The translations under genes were made by a program, and so were the position numbers. Positions 1-8,457 of a DNA stretch of 64,000 nt are shown piece by piece. Origin of the DNA: Streptomyces sp. NBC_00102 (GTDB lineage: Bacteria; Actinomycetota; Actinomycetes; Streptomycetales; Streptomycetaceae); contig NZ_JAPEMC010000002.1 in the NCBI RefSeq assembly GCF_026343115.1, forward strand, positions 372,001 through 436,000, read 5' to 3'. The notes under the pieces were generated by a model. That model was not told the origin of the DNA, ran no database searches, and was given only the letters and a program-made list of their open reading frames with translations. Numbering within the stretch: position 1 is the stretch's first letter; each line of letters begins with the position of its first letter.

Positions 1-1254
1 GCCGACCAGGAGCAGGGAGGCGAGCCAGGCCGCCGCGCGGGCCGGCCGGAAGCCGTAGCCCACGGTGGCGTCCTGGAGGCGTCCCCATACCCTGCCGTAG
101 GCGGGAAGCGTCGCCCGCCGGCGTCGCTGCTTCGCCAACTGCACCGTACGGGCCGCGTCGTCGTCGCCGACCCGTCGGTAGGAGGCGGTCAACTGCTCGT
201 ACACGTAGGGCACGTAGCCGTCCTCATCCCGCTCCAGCAGCGGCAGCCGGCGGAGGGCCGGCAGGTGGGGGAGGAGGGTGCCGAACGTCAGGCCCTCCAA
301 CTGCACCTCCTCCGGCCAGACACCGGGATCGGCGTGGATCAGGTCGATCCGGGCGCGGCGCAGGTTCACCCGGCCCTCCACCCGGGCCGCGTCGCGCAGC
401 CAGAATTCGCCGATCACGGCGCTGCTGGCGCGCAGTGCCGTCCCACCGGGGTGGGCGAACGACCCGTACGCGAGGTTCAGCTGCCCAGGTATCCGGGCGC
501 CGCGCAGATCGACCAGGCCCCGGGCCCGCAGTCGCATGGCGTGCAGATCGGTCCCCACGCTCAGCGTCTGGGCGTGCAGGGCGGTCCCGCCCGGGTTCAC
601 CAGCCGTGCGTCGTTCAGCACGATCTGACCCGGCACGACGGCCCCGGCGAGCCGTGTCTCGCCGTGCACCACCAGGCCGGGCATCCAGAGGTCGTCACCG
701 GTCGTGATGTGGTTCATCTGCAGGGCGGCTCCGACGGCGGTCGCGGTGGATCCGTCGGCATGCACCCCGATCCGGGCCCCGTCGAGGAAGACCGCCTGCT
801 CCACCCGGCTGCCGTCCAGACGCACCTGGCCGGGAATCCGGCAGTCGGTGAGCCGCAGCGCCCCGTGCACCCGGAGAGTCGCGGCGTGCAGTTCGGGGAG
901 CACCGACTCGCTCAGGTTGAGCTGCCGCACCTCGGCCCCGTAGAGGTTGGGCACCCCGTCGAAGTGGCAGCCGGCCAGGAGGACGGCGCACTCGGCGACG
1001 GCGTACCGGATGTCGAGTTCACCCGTGATCCGTGCGCCCACCATCCGCAGGGCCGGTATCTCACCGTCCTCCCTCGCCCCGGCAAGCAGCACCCTCCGGA
1101 GCACGGCGGCCCGCACGGTCCGCTCCGGCCCCCAGCCGGCGCCCGTCTCCGGGTCGTCCTCGGCCGCGTCGCCCGTACGGAAGTCGACGACAGCCCCACG
1201 CGGATACGCGTCCACCACCCGGCGCTCGGCGGCCGTCAGCTCGGTGATCTCCAT
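1..1254 (-). CDS. Pentapeptide-repeat-like membrane protein, C-terminus cut by window edge
   Basis: From an ATG at 1254 on the minus strand the frame stays open for 418 codons to position 1, so the C-terminus lies outside the window. The first ~60 residues are polar. Roughly residues 60-330 are a run of short hydrophobic/polar steps (for example GARITGELDIRYA, GALRLTDCRIPGQVRLDGS), the pattern of pentapeptide-type right-handed beta-helices. A helical region follows (RRVGDDDAARTVQLAKQRR) and the visible end, WLASLLLVG, starts a membrane segment. Streptomyces carry proteins of this build, often annotated only as oxidoreductase or membrane protein; I see no redox motif here. It is divergent from the SEC-C gene at 1402, with 147 bp between. 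The function is unknown. Confidence 0.75.
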   Translation of the reverse strand, partial: MEITELTAAERRVVDAYPRGAVVDFRTGDAAEDDPETGAGWGPERTVRAAVLRRVLLAGAREDGEIPALRMVGARITGELDIRYAVAECAVLLAGCHFDGVPNLYGAEVRQLNLSESVLPELHAATLRVHGALRLTDCRIPGQVRLDGSRVEQAVFLDGARIGVHADGSTATAVGAALQMNHITTGDDLWMPGLVVHGETRLAGAVVPGQIVLNDARLVNPGGTALHAQTLSVGTDLHAMRLRARGLVDLRGARIPGQLNLAYGSFAHPGGTALRASSAVIGEFWLRDAARVEGRVNLRRARIDLIHADPGVWPEEVQLEGLTFGTLLPHLPALRRLPLLERDEDGYVPYVYEQLTASYRRVGDDDAARTVQLAKQRRRRATLPAYGRVWGRLQDATVGYGFRPARAAAWLASLLLVG

Positions 1255-1401
1255 CGGCCGAGACTCTGTCCGTACCGCACGGGGGTGTCAACCCCGCGCA
1301 TGCGGAGCACAAGGCCCACGCGGGACGGAACGGGCGTGCGAAGGGGAACGGCGTGCGAGGGGAGGGGACGGCCGGCGCGGCCGACGGGCGACAATGGCCG
1401 T

Positions 1402-1845
1402 ATGTCACGACGCACCGCCCCCCGCCGGAAACCGTCCGTCCCCGCAGCCCCGCGCATCACCCCCGACGACCCCTGCCCCTGCGGCCTGTCCGCTCCGTAC
1501 GGTGCGTGCTGCGGGCGGTACCACGCGGGCACCGCGGCCGCGCCGACCTGCGAGGCGCTCATGCGGTCGAGGTACACGGCCTTCGTCGTCCGGGACGCCG
1601 GATATCTGCTGCGCACCTGGCACCCTGCGACCCGCCCTCCGGTCGTCGAGTTCGATCCGGGCACGCGGTGGGACCGGCTGGAGATCCTGGGGGCCACCGA
1701 GGGCAGTGCCTTCCACACGACGGGTACCGTCACCTTCCGCGCCCACTTCACCGAGGGAGGGCGGCCCGGCAGCATGCACGAGCGGAGCACCTTCGTCCGT
1801 CACGAGGGCGCCTGGGTCTACGAGGACGGCGTGTTCCCCGAGTGA
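1402..1845 (+). CDS. YchJ/UPF0225-family SEC-C motif protein
   Basis: A 147-residue protein. Near residue 28 it carries the Cys-rich SEC-C signature DPCPCGLSAPYGACC, a small zinc-binding motif, followed by a compact NTF2-like domain (MRSRYTAFV, then FRAHF and ERSTFVRHEGAWVY). This order and length match the YchJ/UPF0225 family. The open frame continues far upstream on this strand, but that part runs antisense to the pentapeptide gene. The ATG at 1402, directly before the conserved SEC-C part, is therefore taken as the start. It ends 27 bp from the convergent MFS gene. The biochemical role of the family is not established. Confidence 0.85.
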   Translation: MSRRTAPRRKPSVPAAPRITPDDPCPCGLSAPYGACCGRYHAGTAAAPTCEALMRSRYTAFVVRDAGYLLRTWHPATRPPVVEFDPGTRWDRLEILGATEGSAFHTTGTVTFRAHFTEGGRPGSMHERSTFVRHEGAWVYEDGVFPE

Positions 1846-1872
1846 CACCGCGGCCCCTCACGGGTGCGGCGC

Positions 1873-3966
1873 TCAGACCGTCGTGCCCACCGGGGTCGGG
1901 GCGTGGCTCCGGGAGGCCGGGGCGAGTTCCGCCGCCAGGTCCTCCGCGAGCAACTGCTTGGCGATGACGTCGACCGCCGCCCTCAGCTGCCGGTCGTCGG
2001 GCCGGGCGCCGTCCTCCTCCAGCCGTTCGTTGAGCCACCGGGCCCAGGCGGAGGTGATCGTGGCGGCCTCCCGCCGGCCCGCCGCGGTGTGCTGGAAGAG
2101 CCGTCCGTCGCCGGTCAGATAGCCCTCGTCGATCATCCGGTCGAAGACCGGGACGAGGACTTCCGGGGGCAGCCGGTGGCGGGTCGCGATCAGCCCGAGG
2201 CCGGCGTGCCCGACCATCCGCGTGAACAGGTCGACCTGCATGACGGCCCAGGCGCCCGCCATGTCCAGCCGGGTGTCGGACGCGTCGACGATCCGCCGTG
2301 CCGTGTCCGGGCGGGCGCCGTGGAGGATCTTGGCCACCGAGAACTCCAGGACCCGGTCCGGGTTCCCGCTCATGGGCTGCGCGAAGCCCTCGCCCATGTC
2401 GGTCGAACCGGCCCGCGCCGAGTCCCGCAGCTTGACCTCCTTCAGGAACAGCGCCACCACGAACCCGATCAGCGCCACCGGCACCGTCCAGAGGAAGACG
2501 GTGTGGATGGTGTCCGCGTACGCCTGCGCGAGCGGAGCGGACTGGGCGTCGGGCAGGGCGTGCAGGCTCACCGGGTTCTGTGAGGCCGCGGTCAGTGTCG
2601 CGGGATCACCGCCCGCCCGCGCCGCCTCGGCCACCCCCTGCCGGAGGTTCGGCTCCAGCGAGTTGGCGTAGATCGTGCCGAAGACCGCCGTGCCGAAGGA
2701 GCTGCCGAGGGTACGGAAGAAGGTCACGCCCGAGGTGGCCGTACCCAGGTCCGCGTAGTCCACGGTGTTCTGCACGGCGATCGTCAGGACCTGCATCGAC
2801 AACCCGATGCCGAGACCGAGCACGAACATGTAGACCGACTCCAGGAACACGCCGGTGTCCGGGCCCATCAGGGACATCAGGTAGAGCCCGGCGGCCATCA
2901 CCAGCGACCCCACGATGGGGAAGATCCGGTACCGGCCGGTCCTGCTGACGGTGTTGCCGCTGAAGATCGAGGCGATCAGCAGACCGATGACCATCGGGAG
3001 CGTGCGGACGCCGGAGATCGTCGCCGAGTTCGCGTCCACGTACTGGAGGTACGTGGGCAGGAAGGTCATCGCCCCGAGCATCGCGAAGCCGACGATGAAG
3101 CTCAGGATCGCGCAGACCGTGAAGACCGGGTTGTGGAAGAGCCGCATCGGCAGCATCGGCTCCTTGGCCCGGCTCTCCACCCGTACGAACAGGGCGAGCG
3201 CGACGAGGCCGCCGACGAAGAGGGCGATGATGACGGGGGAGCCCCAGGCGTACTCGTTGCCGCCCCAGCTCGTGCCGAGGATCAGCGCGCTCGCGCCGAT
3301 CGCCACCAGGGCGATGCCCAGGTAGTCGATGACCGGGCGGCCGGCGGCCCGCACGGACGGGATGTTCCGGGCCGCCGCGATGACCACCAGGATCGCGATC
3401 GGCACATTGACGTAGAACGCCCAGCGCCAGGTCAGATGGTCGGTGAACACCCCGCCCAGCAACGGGCCGACGACGGTCGACACACCGAACACGGCACCGA
3501 TCGCACCCTGGTACTTGCCGCGTTCACGCAGCGGGATCACGTCGGCGATCAGCGCCATCGAGGTCACCATCAGACCGCCCGCGCCGATGCCCTGGAGACC
3601 GCGCCAGATGATCAGCAGCAGCATGTTGGAGGCCAGGCCGCAGAGGAACGAGCCGGTGATGAAGACGATCGCCGAGACCTGGAAGACCAGCTTGCGCCCG
3701 AACAGGTCACCGAACTTGCCGACCAGCACCGTGGCGACGGTCTCGGCGAGCAGATAGGCGGTGACCACCCAGGACATGTGGGCCGCGCCGCCGAGGTCCG
3801 ACACGATCGTGGGGAGCGCCGTGCCCACGATCGTCTGGTCCAGCGCCGCGAGGAGGATCCCGAGCACGATCGTCGCGAAGACGATGTTGCGACGGCGAGG
3901 GTCGAGGACGGGCGGCGCGGCGGCGCTCGGCGCCACCGGAGCGGTCTCGCTGCTGGCTGTGGTCAC
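1873..3966 (-). CDS. DHA2-type MFS efflux transporter with C-terminal winged-helix-like domain
   Basis: A 697-residue protein. Residues ~25-500 are a 14-helix drug:H+ antiporter-2 (EmrB/QacA type) core, with the helix-1 motif ALDQTIVGTALPTIVSDLGG, the loop 2-3 motif GKFGDLFGRK and motif-C-like GPLLGG. The family exports drugs or self-made metabolites across the membrane. A soluble tail of ~170 residues follows; its segment with RHRLPPEVLVPVFDRMIDEGYL and an LFQHTAAGRREA-type wing resembles a MarR-like winged helix. It lies 55 bp downstream of the ATP-grasp gene on the same strand, so the two are probably co-transcribed, and the exporter may remove the product of the adjacent ATP-grasp/P450 enzymes. 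Substrate unknown. Confidence 0.9.
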   Translation of the reverse strand: MTTASSETAPVAPSAAAPPVLDPRRRNIVFATIVLGILLAALDQTIVGTALPTIVSDLGGAAHMSWVVTAYLLAETVATVLVGKFGDLFGRKLVFQVSAIVFITGSFLCGLASNMLLLIIWRGLQGIGAGGLMVTSMALIADVIPLRERGKYQGAIGAVFGVSTVVGPLLGGVFTDHLTWRWAFYVNVPIAILVVIAAARNIPSVRAAGRPVIDYLGIALVAIGASALILGTSWGGNEYAWGSPVIIALFVGGLVALALFVRVESRAKEPMLPMRLFHNPVFTVCAILSFIVGFAMLGAMTFLPTYLQYVDANSATISGVRTLPMVIGLLIASIFSGNTVSRTGRYRIFPIVGSLVMAAGLYLMSLMGPDTGVFLESVYMFVLGLGIGLSMQVLTIAVQNTVDYADLGTATSGVTFFRTLGSSFGTAVFGTIYANSLEPNLRQGVAEAARAGGDPATLTAASQNPVSLHALPDAQSAPLAQAYADTIHTVFLWTVPVALIGFVVALFLKEVKLRDSARAGSTDMGEGFAQPMSGNPDRVLEFSVAKILHGARPDTARRIVDASDTRLDMAGAWAVMQVDLFTRMVGHAGLGLIATRHRLPPEVLVPVFDRMIDEGYLTGDGRLFQHTAAGRREAATITSAWARWLNERLEEDGARPDDRQLRAAVDVIAKQLLAEDLAAELAPASRSHAPTPVGTTV

Positions 3967-4021
3967 CCTCGCACCCTCACACCAGCGCCGTTCGGCCGCA
4001 TGCCGGACGGCGCCGGACGAG

Positions 4022-4855
4022 TCAGGCGAGAATCGCCGCCACCGAATCGGCCATCCGGCTCACGAACGCGTCCCGCACCTCCTCCGCCACCCGGTCGAGC
4101 GAAAGGAACGGGTTGAGGTCCTCCAGCTCGACCAGGAGGAGCCCGCCCTCCACCGTCCGGCAGGCGTCCACGCGCTGGATGCCGTGGCTGAGGGTGTTCC
4201 ACTCCACGAACGTACGGGCGAACTCCAGGTCCGCAGCGCTCGCCTCCCACGGCTCCAGCACCCAGCGCCGGTCCGGGTCGGGGGCGTACAGCGCGTACTG
4301 GAAGTCGTGGTCCACGAAGTAGAAGGAGACCTCGTGGAGGAAGTCGATCCGGGGCTGCACCAGCAGGGTGCCGTCGTCGGCCGGGTCCAGCTCGGGCCGG
4401 GACACGAAGCGCAGCCCCTCGGAGTCCGCTCCCAGCTTCGGCTTCACCGCGTACGACGCCGCCTCGGGCAGCCGCCCCAGATCGGCGGCCCGGTCCACGG
4501 TCGGGATCACCGGCAGACCGGCCCGGTCCATGTCCACCAGGTACTGCTTGCCCGCCATGTCACCGCTGCCGTCCAGCGCGTTGTACACCGGTACGGCCAG
4601 CTCCAGCGCCCGCCGCCGGAAGGCCTCGTACGCCTCGGGGTAGTGCAGCACCGGGCCGCTGTTGCGTACGACCACCCCGTCGAACCGGTCCAGCAGCGCC
4701 GCCGCGTCCCGGGGGTGGCAGAGCGCGATGTCGAAGCGGGCGCGCAGCCGCGAGGTGAGGAAGATGTCCTCGTCGCAGTAGCGCCTGCCCCGCGCCTCGT
4801 AGGCCAGATCGGTGACGAACAGGACGGACGGGCGGCGGGCGCCGGTGGTGGTCAT
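4022..4855 (-). CDS. ATP-grasp (glutathione-synthetase-like) ligase
   Basis: A 277-residue protein starting at ATG 4855 (MTTTGARRPSVLFVTDL). The frame extends upstream to 4987, but that would overlap the divergent P450 gene, so the shorter start is preferred. An N-terminal Rossmann-like half precedes ATP-grasp elements: YNALDGSGDMAGKQYLV, the lysine strand YAVKPKLGADSEGL, the strand LLVQPRIDFLHEVSFYF, and the acidic metal-binding end VELEDLNPFLSL. Such enzymes join a carboxylate to an amine through an acyl-phosphate. It probably forms an operon with the MFS exporter at 1873 and shares an 86-bp promoter gap with the P450. Substrate unknown; no precursor peptide gene was found beside it, so a graspetide system is not supported. 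Confidence 0.8.
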   Translation of the reverse strand: MTTTGARRPSVLFVTDLAYEARGRRYCDEDIFLTSRLRARFDIALCHPRDAAALLDRFDGVVVRNSGPVLHYPEAYEAFRRRALELAVPVYNALDGSGDMAGKQYLVDMDRAGLPVIPTVDRAADLGRLPEAASYAVKPKLGADSEGLRFVSRPELDPADDGTLLVQPRIDFLHEVSFYFVDHDFQYALYAPDPDRRWVLEPWEASAADLEFARTFVEWNTLSHGIQRVDACRTVEGGLLLVELEDLNPFLSLDRVAEEVRDAFVSRMADSVAAILA

Positions 4856-4941
4856 CGGGTCTTCCCCAAGGGTGCCGGGAGCGGGTGTTCGGTCAATAGC
4901 CTGGACGCCGATGACCGTTCGTTCACGACCGAGGAGCATCC

Positions 4942-6192
4942 ATGACATCCGCCTCCCGCGAGTCGCACGCATCGTCCGCGTCGCCACTGCCGGACATTCT
5001 CTCGCCCGCCTTCGCCGCCGACCCCTACGGGGCCTACCGGACCATGCGCGAACAGGCCCCGCTGATCCGGCACGAGGCGACGAACAGCTATCTCGTCTCC
5101 CGTTACGAGGACGTCGAGCGGGTCTTCCGGGACAAGGCGCAGGAGTTCACCACCGAGAACTACGACTGGCAGCTCGAACCCGTCCACGGCCGCACCATCC
5201 TCCAGCTCAGCGGCCGGGACCACGCCGTCCGGCGGGCCCTGGTCGCCCCAGCCTTCCGGGGCACGGACCTCCAGGAGAAGTTCCTCCCGGTCATCGAGCG
5301 CAACGCCCGCGAACTGATCGACGCCTTCCGGCACACCGGCGAGGCCGACCTCGTCACCGACTTCGCCACCCGCTTCCCGGTCCTGGTCATCGCCGACATG
5401 CTCGGCCTCGACCGGGCGGACCACGACCGCTTCCACGGCTGGTACACCTCCGTCATCGCCTTCCTCGGCAACCTCGCGGGCGATCCGCAGGTCGCCGCGG
5501 CGGGCGAGCGGACCCGGCAGGAGTTCGCCGAGTACATGATCCCGGTCATCCAGCGCCGCCGGGAGAACCCCGGCGACGACCTGCTCTCCGCGCTCTGCGA
5601 GGCGGAGGTCGACGGGGTGCGCATGAGCGACGAGGACATCAAGGCCTTCTGCAGCCTGCTGCTCGCCGCCGGGGGCGAGACCACCGACAAGGCCATCGCC
5701 TCGGTCTTCGCCAACCTCCTCGCCCACCCCGACCAGCTCGCCGCCGTGCGCGAGGACCGTTCGCTGATCGCCCGGGCCTTCGCCGAGACGCTGCGCCACA
5801 CCCCGCCCGTCCACATGATCATGCGCCAGACGGCGACGGAGGTGGAGTTCAGCGGCGGCACGGTCCCGGCCGGGGCGACGGTCACCTGCCTGATCGGGTC
5901 GGCGGGTCGCGACGACACCCGCTACCGAGATCCGGACCGCTTCGACCTCTTCCGTACGGACCTCACCAGCACCACCGCCTTCTCGGCCGCCGCCGACCAC
6001 CTGGCCTTCGCGCTCGGCCGGCACTTCTGCGTCGGCGCGCTGCTCGCCAGGGCCGAGGTCGAGACGGGCGTCGGCCAACTCCTGGACGCGATGCCCGACC
6101 TGCGCCTCGCGGACGGTTTCACCCCGGTGGAGCGGGGCGTCTTCACCCGGGGGCCGGAGTCCCTACCGGTGCGCTTCACCCCGGCAGGCTGA
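4942..6192 (+). CDS. Cytochrome P450 monooxygenase
   Basis: A 416-residue soluble bacterial P450. The I-helix oxygen-activation motif AAGGETTDK lies near residue 245, the ExxR motif (FAETLRH) near 280, and the heme loop FALGRHFC at 356-363 supplies Cys363 as thiolate ligand. Length and motifs are those of actinobacterial CYP enzymes that hydroxylate or epoxidise small molecules using ferredoxin electrons. No ferredoxin or reductase gene lies in the window. It is divergent from the ATP-grasp/MFS pair, suggesting a three-gene metabolic unit. A strong hairpin follows 8 bp after the stop codon. Confidence 0.95.
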   Translation: MTSASRESHASSASPLPDILSPAFAADPYGAYRTMREQAPLIRHEATNSYLVSRYEDVERVFRDKAQEFTTENYDWQLEPVHGRTILQLSGRDHAVRRALVAPAFRGTDLQEKFLPVIERNARELIDAFRHTGEADLVTDFATRFPVLVIADMLGLDRADHDRFHGWYTSVIAFLGNLAGDPQVAAAGERTRQEFAEYMIPVIQRRRENPGDDLLSALCEAEVDGVRMSDEDIKAFCSLLLAAGGETTDKAIASVFANLLAHPDQLAAVREDRSLIARAFAETLRHTPPVHMIMRQTATEVEFSGGTVPAGATVTCLIGSAGRDDTRYRDPDRFDLFRTDLTSTTAFSAAADHLAFALGRHFCVGALLARAEVETGVGQLLDAMPDLRLADGFTPVERGVFTRGPESLPVRFTPAG

Positions 6193-6194
6193 CC

Positions 6195-6240
6195 GGGTGG
6201 GCTCCGGTGGCGGGGCCGTGCCACCGGAGCCCGGTCGGTC
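6195..6240 (+). terminator. P450 terminator; copy A of a 46-bp repeat
   Basis: A hairpin with a perfect 12-bp stem (GGCTCCGGTGGC, arms 6200-6211 and 6220-6231) directly after the P450 stop. The whole 46-bp block recurs identically at 9350-9395, at the end of the acyl-CoA dehydrogenase gene. Confidence 0.85.
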
Positions 6241-6408
6241 GGCGGACGTGTCGGCCGACAGCCTCGGGCCAGGACCCCGGGACTGCGGGACAGCCGTGAG
6301 GTGGGACGCGCGTCGCCGGTCGTTCCGGCTTCCGCCCGGAGGAACCTTGAGGGCCGGTCAGGAGCAGGACGGCCGCAGCACACGCACGACTGTTCCGGCC
6401 TTCGGTGC

Positions 6409-6678
6409 CTACTTGTCGCCGAACGGGGCCGGGCCACTCCCTCGGATCTCCACGGTTCCGGAGCCGGCCTCGCCGGACGTGGCGATGAACTCCCCTTCAC
6501 GACCATCGGGCAATCGCAGGGTGGCGGGGCCGTCGTCGAACCACTCGACGGACGGGTCGGCTTCCAGGTGACCGCCCCATGACCGCGAGTCACGGTCGAC
6601 GTGAACGGCGAGGTCTGCGGTCACGGGAATCTCGTCGCAGCCGATGAGCGCGGAGGCCGGCCCTTGATAGGTAGTCAT
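6409..6678 (-). CDS. Small hypothetical protein, likely beta-rich
   Basis: An 89-residue protein beginning MTTYQGPASALIG at ATG 6678. The sequence alternates beta-type stretches with GxxxD turns (VTADLAVHVDRD, WGGHLEADPSVEW, PATLRLPDG, GTVEIRGSGPAP). No signal peptide or membrane segment is visible. Codon use is typical of the window, supporting a real gene. It is a lone gene inside the islet bounded by the 46-bp repeats. I do not recognise the family with certainty. Confidence 0.6.
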   Translation of the reverse strand: MTTYQGPASALIGCDEIPVTADLAVHVDRDSRSWGGHLEADPSVEWFDDGPATLRLPDGREGEFIATSGEAGSGTVEIRGSGPAPFGDK

Positions 6679-6837
6679 GAGGTGGAGTGTGCCCCCGGAA
6701 CACGGCCTTGAGCGGTGGAGAGGTCCGCAAGCGCGGACTGCGGTGTCCGGGAACGATCGTCCGTGAATCCGCCCGTACCCACGCGTCCAGCCCGCACGTT
6801 TCAGGCGGCGAGGCACGGAGCGGGCTGACGGACACCT
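6679..6837. other. Intergenic, promoter side of the small hypothetical gene
   Basis: Between the small hypothetical gene and the MITE-like element. No reading frame with convincing codon use and no clear operator was seen. Confidence 0.4.
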
Positions 6838-7002
6838 AGTGCCGCGTCAGCCAAGGTTCGCCCCGTCGCGACGCCCGGCACGCACTCTCGCCGCGCCGGC
6901 CGAAAGCCCGAGTACGTCCCGTACGGGGGCTTCCGGCCGACACACCGAGAGCACGCACCTGACGCCGCTCCTCGGCGGGCGAACCTTGGCTGACGCGGCA
7001 CT
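6838..7002. mobile_element. 165-bp MITE-like element with 26-bp perfect terminal inverted repeats
   Basis: The first 26 bases (6838-6863, starting AGTGCCGCGTCAGCC) are the exact reverse complement of the last 26 (6977-7002). The interior is itself nearly palindromic: CGGCCGAAAGCCC near 6898 faces GGGCTTCCGGCCG near 6932 around a short centre. There is no transposase frame, so it is a non-autonomous element of MITE type that would need a transposase elsewhere in the genome. I see no clear target-site duplication in the flanks. It lies beside gene remnants. Confidence 0.75.
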
Positions 7003-7123
7003 CGTCCGCGGTGCGGGAGGCCGGTGAGCCGACGCGGGGCCTGCGGCACCCGACGAAAGCGCGACCCGCGAACACGGGCTTCGAGGAGTACGCCGCACGG
7101 GCTCACGATGATCCCGAGGGGAT

Positions 7124-7358
7124 CTACCGGTCCTTCTGAACGGGCTCACGAAACCGCGGCCAGAGCCGATTCCACAGATCCTCATCAGTCATGCAGGCTC
7201 CGGCGGAGTGGCCGCCGCAGTGGCGCGAGCAACGATCTCCCCGAAGGCAGGGGTTTCCCGGTCGACGGAGTCCTGCTTCCGGGAGATCTGGGCGCCGAGT
7301 TGGGTCAGCTTCTCCTCGGATTCTCGTGCTGATGCGAGGTGCGGCGTGTCGCGTGCTT
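7124..7358 (-). pseudogene. Remnants of a lost two-gene unit
   Basis: Just past the stop of the oxidoreductase gene, the minus strand reads a protein-like tail with good codon bias (EEKLTQLGAQISRKQD, then TPAFGEIVARATAAATPPEPA) ending in TGA at 7189-7191. It has no ATG, GTG or TTG start before it. An overlapping ATGA opens a second frame of 22 codons (MTDEDLWNRLWPRFREP) that stops at 7124. The ATGA overlap is typical of real operons, so this looks like the 3' end of one gene and the 5' end of another left after a rearrangement. The second frame has poorer codon bias. Function unknown. Confidence 0.35.
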
Positions 7359-8333
7359 TCAGGGCAGGAGGAGGACGCGGCCAAGCTGAGACCGGTCTTC
7401 GAGTAGCCGGTGTGCTGCGGCTGCCTCGGCGAGCGGGAAGCGGGCGTGCACGGCGGTGCGCAGTTGCCCGGCAGTCGAGTATTCCGCGACCTCGGTCATT
7501 TCTCGGCGGGCCTGCTCGGGGTCGGCCGCACGCCATGCGATGAGCGAGAACCCGGCCACGGACTTCAGGGCGAAGAGGTCGGTGACAGGCAGGCTGGTCA
7601 GCTCGCCGCTCGCAGCTCCGTAGACGACGATCCGGCCGAACGGAGCCAGTACGTCGAAGCTCCGCTGCAGGGTCTCGCCGCCGACGGAGTCGAGAACGAC
7701 GTCCACGCCTCGCGGTGCGGCCTTGCGGACCTGGTCGGGCCAGTCGCTGTCCCTGTAGTCGACGGCGATGTCGGCGCCGCACGTGCGGGCGAAGTCGAGT
7801 TTGGCCGGTGAGCCGGCGGTGGCGATGACCATGCCGGCGCCGAGCAGTTTGGCGAGTTGTACGGCCAGATGGCCGATACCGCCGGCCGCGGCGTGGATCA
7901 GTACGGTCTCACCCGGTGCGAGCCGGCCGGTACGCAGGGTCCGGAGTGCGACCGGGGCGCCCATGGGCAGCATGCTGGCTGCACCGAGGTCGAGTCCGTC
8001 GGGTATCGGGGCGAGCCATTGCGCGTCGGCGACGATGTAGTCGGCGAACGCGTCCTCGGCTAACCCTGCGACTCGTCGGCCGACCTGCTGTGTGTCGACG
8101 CCGAGTCCGACGGCTTCGACGGTGCCCACCACGTCGCCGGTGAGTTTGCCGGGCAGGGGGCGCTGGAAGATCGCCCCGCTGGACGGCCCGCGCCGGAACT
8201 TGGTGTCGACGAAGTTGGCCCCGATCGCCTCGGCCCGGATGAGTACCTGGCCCGGACCCGGCGTGGGGATTCCGGCCTCCTCGATCGTGAGGACGTCCGG
8301 ATCGCCGTATTCGTAGTAGCGGACTCGTCGCAT
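7359..8333 (-). CDS. Zinc-independent quinone oxidoreductase (MDR/QOR family)
   Basis: A 324-residue NADPH:quinone-reductase-like member of the medium-chain dehydrogenase family. It starts MRRVRYYEYGDPDVL, with a GroES-like half, then the nucleotide-binding half HAAAGGIGHLAVQLAKLLGA near residues 140-160 and the strand GVDVVLDSVGG. The usual catalytic zinc ligands are absent, as in QOR proteins, which use NADPH to reduce quinones or enals. The start at 8333 is set by AGGAGGAG five bases upstream; a longer frame to 8372 lacks this. It is divergent from the TetR gene at 8458, whose likely operator lies between them, so it is probably repressed by that TetR. Confidence 0.9.
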   Translation of the reverse strand: MRRVRYYEYGDPDVLTIEEAGIPTPGPGQVLIRAEAIGANFVDTKFRRGPSSGAIFQRPLPGKLTGDVVGTVEAVGLGVDTQQVGRRVAGLAEDAFADYIVADAQWLAPIPDGLDLGAASMLPMGAPVALRTLRTGRLAPGETVLIHAAAGGIGHLAVQLAKLLGAGMVIATAGSPAKLDFARTCGADIAVDYRDSDWPDQVRKAAPRGVDVVLDSVGGETLQRSFDVLAPFGRIVVYGAASGELTSLPVTDLFALKSVAGFSLIAWRAADPEQARREMTEVAEYSTAGQLRTAVHARFPLAEAAAAHRLLEDRSQLGRVLLLP

Positions 8334-8416
8334 GATGACTCTCCTCCTGGGCCAACGGGCAAGGGGTGCCACCGCCGGCGGCTAAAGTGGACTTGCGGTC
8401 AACTTCGGCGACCGTA

Positions 8417-8433
8417 CTGGACCGTCGGTCCAG
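8417..8433. promoter_or_regulatory. Perfect 17-bp TetR operator candidate
   Basis: CTGGACCG-T-CGGTCCAG, a perfect 8-bp inverted repeat with a 1-bp centre, sits 25 bp before the TetR start codon and 84 bp before the divergent oxidoreductase start. It is positioned to control both genes. Confidence 0.7.
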
Positions 8434-8457
8434 TTGTCCATGAGGGGTGAGGACTCG

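Noticed and set aside
265..1401. Long upstream extension of the SEC-C protein frame
   Set aside because: Antisense to the pentapeptide-like gene; the SEC-C family starts near the ATG at 1402.
4022..4942. Graspetide (RiPP) cluster around the ATP-grasp gene
   Set aside because: No short precursor peptide frame with repeated acidic core beside it.
6832..7010. Target-site duplication around the MITE
   Set aside because: Flanks (ACACCT and CGTCCG) do not match; none claimed.
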